Shown here: piece after piece, positions 11,070-12,706 of the stretch
Numbering within the stretch: the first letter of the stretch is position 1
How the letters are laid out: each line of letters begins with the position of its first letter
Position numbers and translations under genes: made by a program
The notes under the pieces: model-generated
What the model was told of the DNA's origin: nothing
Databases searched by the model: none
The model's input: the letters and a program-made list of their open reading frames with translations, nothing else
From: Hydrogenophaga sp.
GTDB taxonomy: Bacteria > Pseudomonadota > Gammaproteobacteria > Burkholderiales > Burkholderiaceae_C
Direction: 5' to 3'
NCBI GenBank assembly: GCA_018335615.1
Contig: JAGXRS010000056.1
Location: forward strand, 1 to 12,706
Length of the DNA stretch: 12,706 bases

Positions 11070-12706
11070 ATGCAAGTCAGTGACATCTTCCGGTTCAAGA
11101 ACCGGGAAATCAAGGCGCTCCACCTGACGTGGATCGCCTTCTTCATCTGTTTCTACGTCTGGTTCAACATGGCGCCGCTGGCGTCGTCCATCCTGCGTTC
11201 GGCCGACTGGCTGACGCGCGACGATATTCGCCTGTTCGCCATCGCCAACGTGGCGCTCACCATACCGGCCCGCATCCTGGTGGGCATGGCGCTGGACCGT
11301 TTCGGCCCGCGCCGCGTGTTCTCGGTGCTGATGGTCGTCATGGCCGTGCCCACGCTGTTCTTCGCCTTCGGCAACAGCAAGGAACAGCTGTTCGTCTCGC
11401 GCCTGGTGATGAGCTCGGTGGGCGCCAGCTTCGTGGTCGGCATCCACATGACCGCCCTGTGGTTCAAGCCGCGTGACATCGGCTTTGCCGAAGGCTTCTA
11501 CGCCGGCTGGGGCAACTTCGGCTCGGCCGCTGCCGCCATGACGCTGCCCACCATCGCGCTGACCATGTTCGGCGGCCCGGACGGCTGGCGCTATGCGGTC
11601 GCGCTCTCGGGCGTGATCATGGGCCTGTACGGGGTGTTCTACTGGTTCGCCATCACCGACGGCCCCACCGCCGACACGCACAAGAAGCCCCGCAAAAGCG
11701 CCGCGCTGGAAGTCTCCAGCTACCGCGACCTGGTGCTGCTGATGCTGTTCACCATTCCGATGGTCGGCATCCTGGGCATCCTGGTGTGGCGCGTGCAGAA
11801 CACCGGCTTCATCGACGACCTCACCGCCTGGATCTGCTACGCCTCGATCGGTTTTGTCATCCTGTACCAGCTGTACCAGGTGCTGCGCGTGAACCTGCCA
11901 ATCCTGAAGAAGGGCGTGCCGGCCGACGACCGCTACCCCTTCAAGTCGGTGGCGGCCCTGAACACCACCTACTTCGCCAACTTCGGTGCCGAACTGGCCG
12001 TGGTGTCGATGCTGCCCATGTTCTTTGAAGAGACCTGGGGCCTGACGGCGGCGGCCGCCGGCATGATCGCCGCGTCGTTTGCCTTCGTGAACCTGTTCGC
12101 CCGGCCCATGGGTGGCCTGGTGTCCGACCGCTTCGGCAACCGGCGCTTCGTGATGCTGGCCTACATGCTGGGCATCGCCATCGGCTTCGCGCTGATGGGG
12201 CTGATGAACAGCAACTGGCCGCTCATCATCGCCGTGGCCATCACCATCGGCTGCTCGTTCTTCGTGCAGGGCGCTGAAGGTGCCACCTTCGGCATCATCC
12301 CCTCGATCAAGCGCCGCCTCACCGGCCAGATCTCGGGCATGGCCGGTGCGTACGGCAACGTGGGCGCGGTGTTCTACCTGTTCCTGTTCATGTACGTCAC
12401 GCCCTCGCAGTTCTTCTTCCTGATCGCCGGCGGCGCGCTGCTGAGCTGGGTGGCCTGCCTGCTCTGGCTCAAGGAGCCCGAAGGCGGCTTTGGCGATGAA
12501 TACATCATCTCGTCGGTGGACCACGCCATTGCCCAGGAAGTGAAACAGAAGCGCGAGACCGAGGCCGAGATTGCCCGCCTGTTCACCGGCAGCGGCCGCG
12601 TGGAACTGGCCGAGAAAGGCGAGGGCCTCATGCTCACCGCCCGCTTCAAGAGCCTGGAGGAGCTGCGCGCGGCCGTGGCCCGCCTGCAGCCCGCAGGGGC
12701 CGCCGG
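11070..12706 (+). CDS. narK: NarK-type nitrate/nitrite transporter (open at the right edge)
   Basis: This is a major facilitator superfamily protein of the nitrate/nitrite porter (NNP) family, moving nitrate in and/or nitrite out across the inner membrane. At least 545 codons are present and no stop is reached. About twelve membrane segments are visible. The two symmetric substrate-binding arginines of the family fit Arg68 (PARILVG followed by DRFGPRR) and Arg345 (FARPMGG followed by DRFGNRR). The nitrate signatures are GWGNFGSA (146-153) and GAEGATFG plus GAYGNVGAVFY (401-408 and 426-436). After the last membrane segment, near residue 467, a charged tail of at least 78 residues follows, which is absent from E. 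coli NarK (463 residues). GAGG lies about 7 bases before the ATG. The gene is the second of a presumed usp-narK unit; a second narK or narGHJI may follow outside (inference). Confidence 0.94.
   Translation, partial: MQVSDIFRFKNREIKALHLTWIAFFICFYVWFNMAPLASSILRSADWLTRDDIRLFAIANVALTIPARILVGMALDRFGPRRVFSVLMVVMAVPTLFFAFGNSKEQLFVSRLVMSSVGASFVVGIHMTALWFKPRDIGFAEGFYAGWGNFGSAAAAMTLPTIALTMFGGPDGWRYAVALSGVIMGLYGVFYWFAITDGPTADTHKKPRKSAALEVSSYRDLVLLMLFTIPMVGILGILVWRVQNTGFIDDLTAWICYASIGFVILYQLYQVLRVNLPILKKGVPADDRYPFKSVAALNTTYFANFGAELAVVSMLPMFFEETWGLTAAAAGMIAASFAFVNLFARPMGGLVSDRFGNRRFVMLAYMLGIAIGFALMGLMNSNWPLIIAVAITIGCSFFVQGAEGATFGIIPSIKRRLTGQISGMAGAYGNVGAVFYLFLFMYVTPSQFFFLIAGGALLSWVACLLWLKEPEGGFGDEYIISSVDHAIAQEVKQKRETEAEIARLFTGSGRVELAEKGEGLMLTARFKSLEELRAAVARLQPAGAA

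Noticed and set aside
10899..12524. 541-codon open frame on the minus strand
   Set aside because: It is the complement of usp and narK. Its His/Gln/Arg/Gly composition is typical of a shadow, while narK in the other strand shows the full transporter pattern.

Overview
The window comes from a high-GC betaproteobacterium. Its proteins and its dispersed intergenic repeats look like the Comamonadaceae (Hydrogenophaga, Acidovorax or Rhodoferax type); this placement is from memory of such sequences, not from a search. The content is a compact island for anaerobic, nitrate-linked respiration: quinone synthesis without oxygen, nitric oxide defence, nitrate sensing and nitrate transport.

Left block (1-5200, all on the minus strand, transcribed right to left): ubiU, ubiV, a hemolysin III/PAQR-type membrane protein gene, ubiT, a small DGC-domain cysteine protein gene, ubiX, and the 5' half of ubiD, which runs off the left edge. 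UbiU and UbiV each keep four cysteines with the spacing of the [4Fe-4S] ligands of the E. coli proteins. With the SCP2-type protein UbiT they make up the O2-independent ubiquinone hydroxylation pathway. UbiX makes prenylated FMN for the decarboxylase UbiD. From ubiV to ubiX the genes are tightly packed or overlap. Two copies of a palindromic intergenic repeat, in opposite orientation, lie in the ubiU-ubiV and ubiX-ubiD gaps. Two FNR/ANR-type boxes lie upstream of ubiU, which fits induction of the block when oxygen is absent.

Middle block (5340-6645): ric (ytfE), a di-iron protein for repair of NO-damaged iron centres, is divergent from an nsrR-type Rrf2 repressor gene. Their shared 109-bp intergenic region carries one good and one weaker NsrR-type palindrome, placed over the overlapping promoters of both genes.

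Right block (6687-12706): narX and narL encode a nitrate two-component system. Convergent to them is a gene for an exported protein made of two NarX/PilJ-type P-box domains and no signalling module. Beyond a 351-bp divergent intergenic region with a strong composite hairpin come a universal-stress-protein gene and narK, a nitrate/nitrite transporter gene that is open at the right edge. A nitrate reductase operon probably follows outside the window (inference).

How it fits together: nitrate is sensed by NarX, possibly helped by the exported P-box protein, and taken up by NarK. Nitrate and nitrite reduction makes NO, to which NsrR and Ric respond. Ubiquinone for the respiratory chain is made without O2 by UbiUVT and UbiX/UbiD under FNR-type control. 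I saw no tRNA, rRNA, CRISPR array, insertion sequence or integrase.
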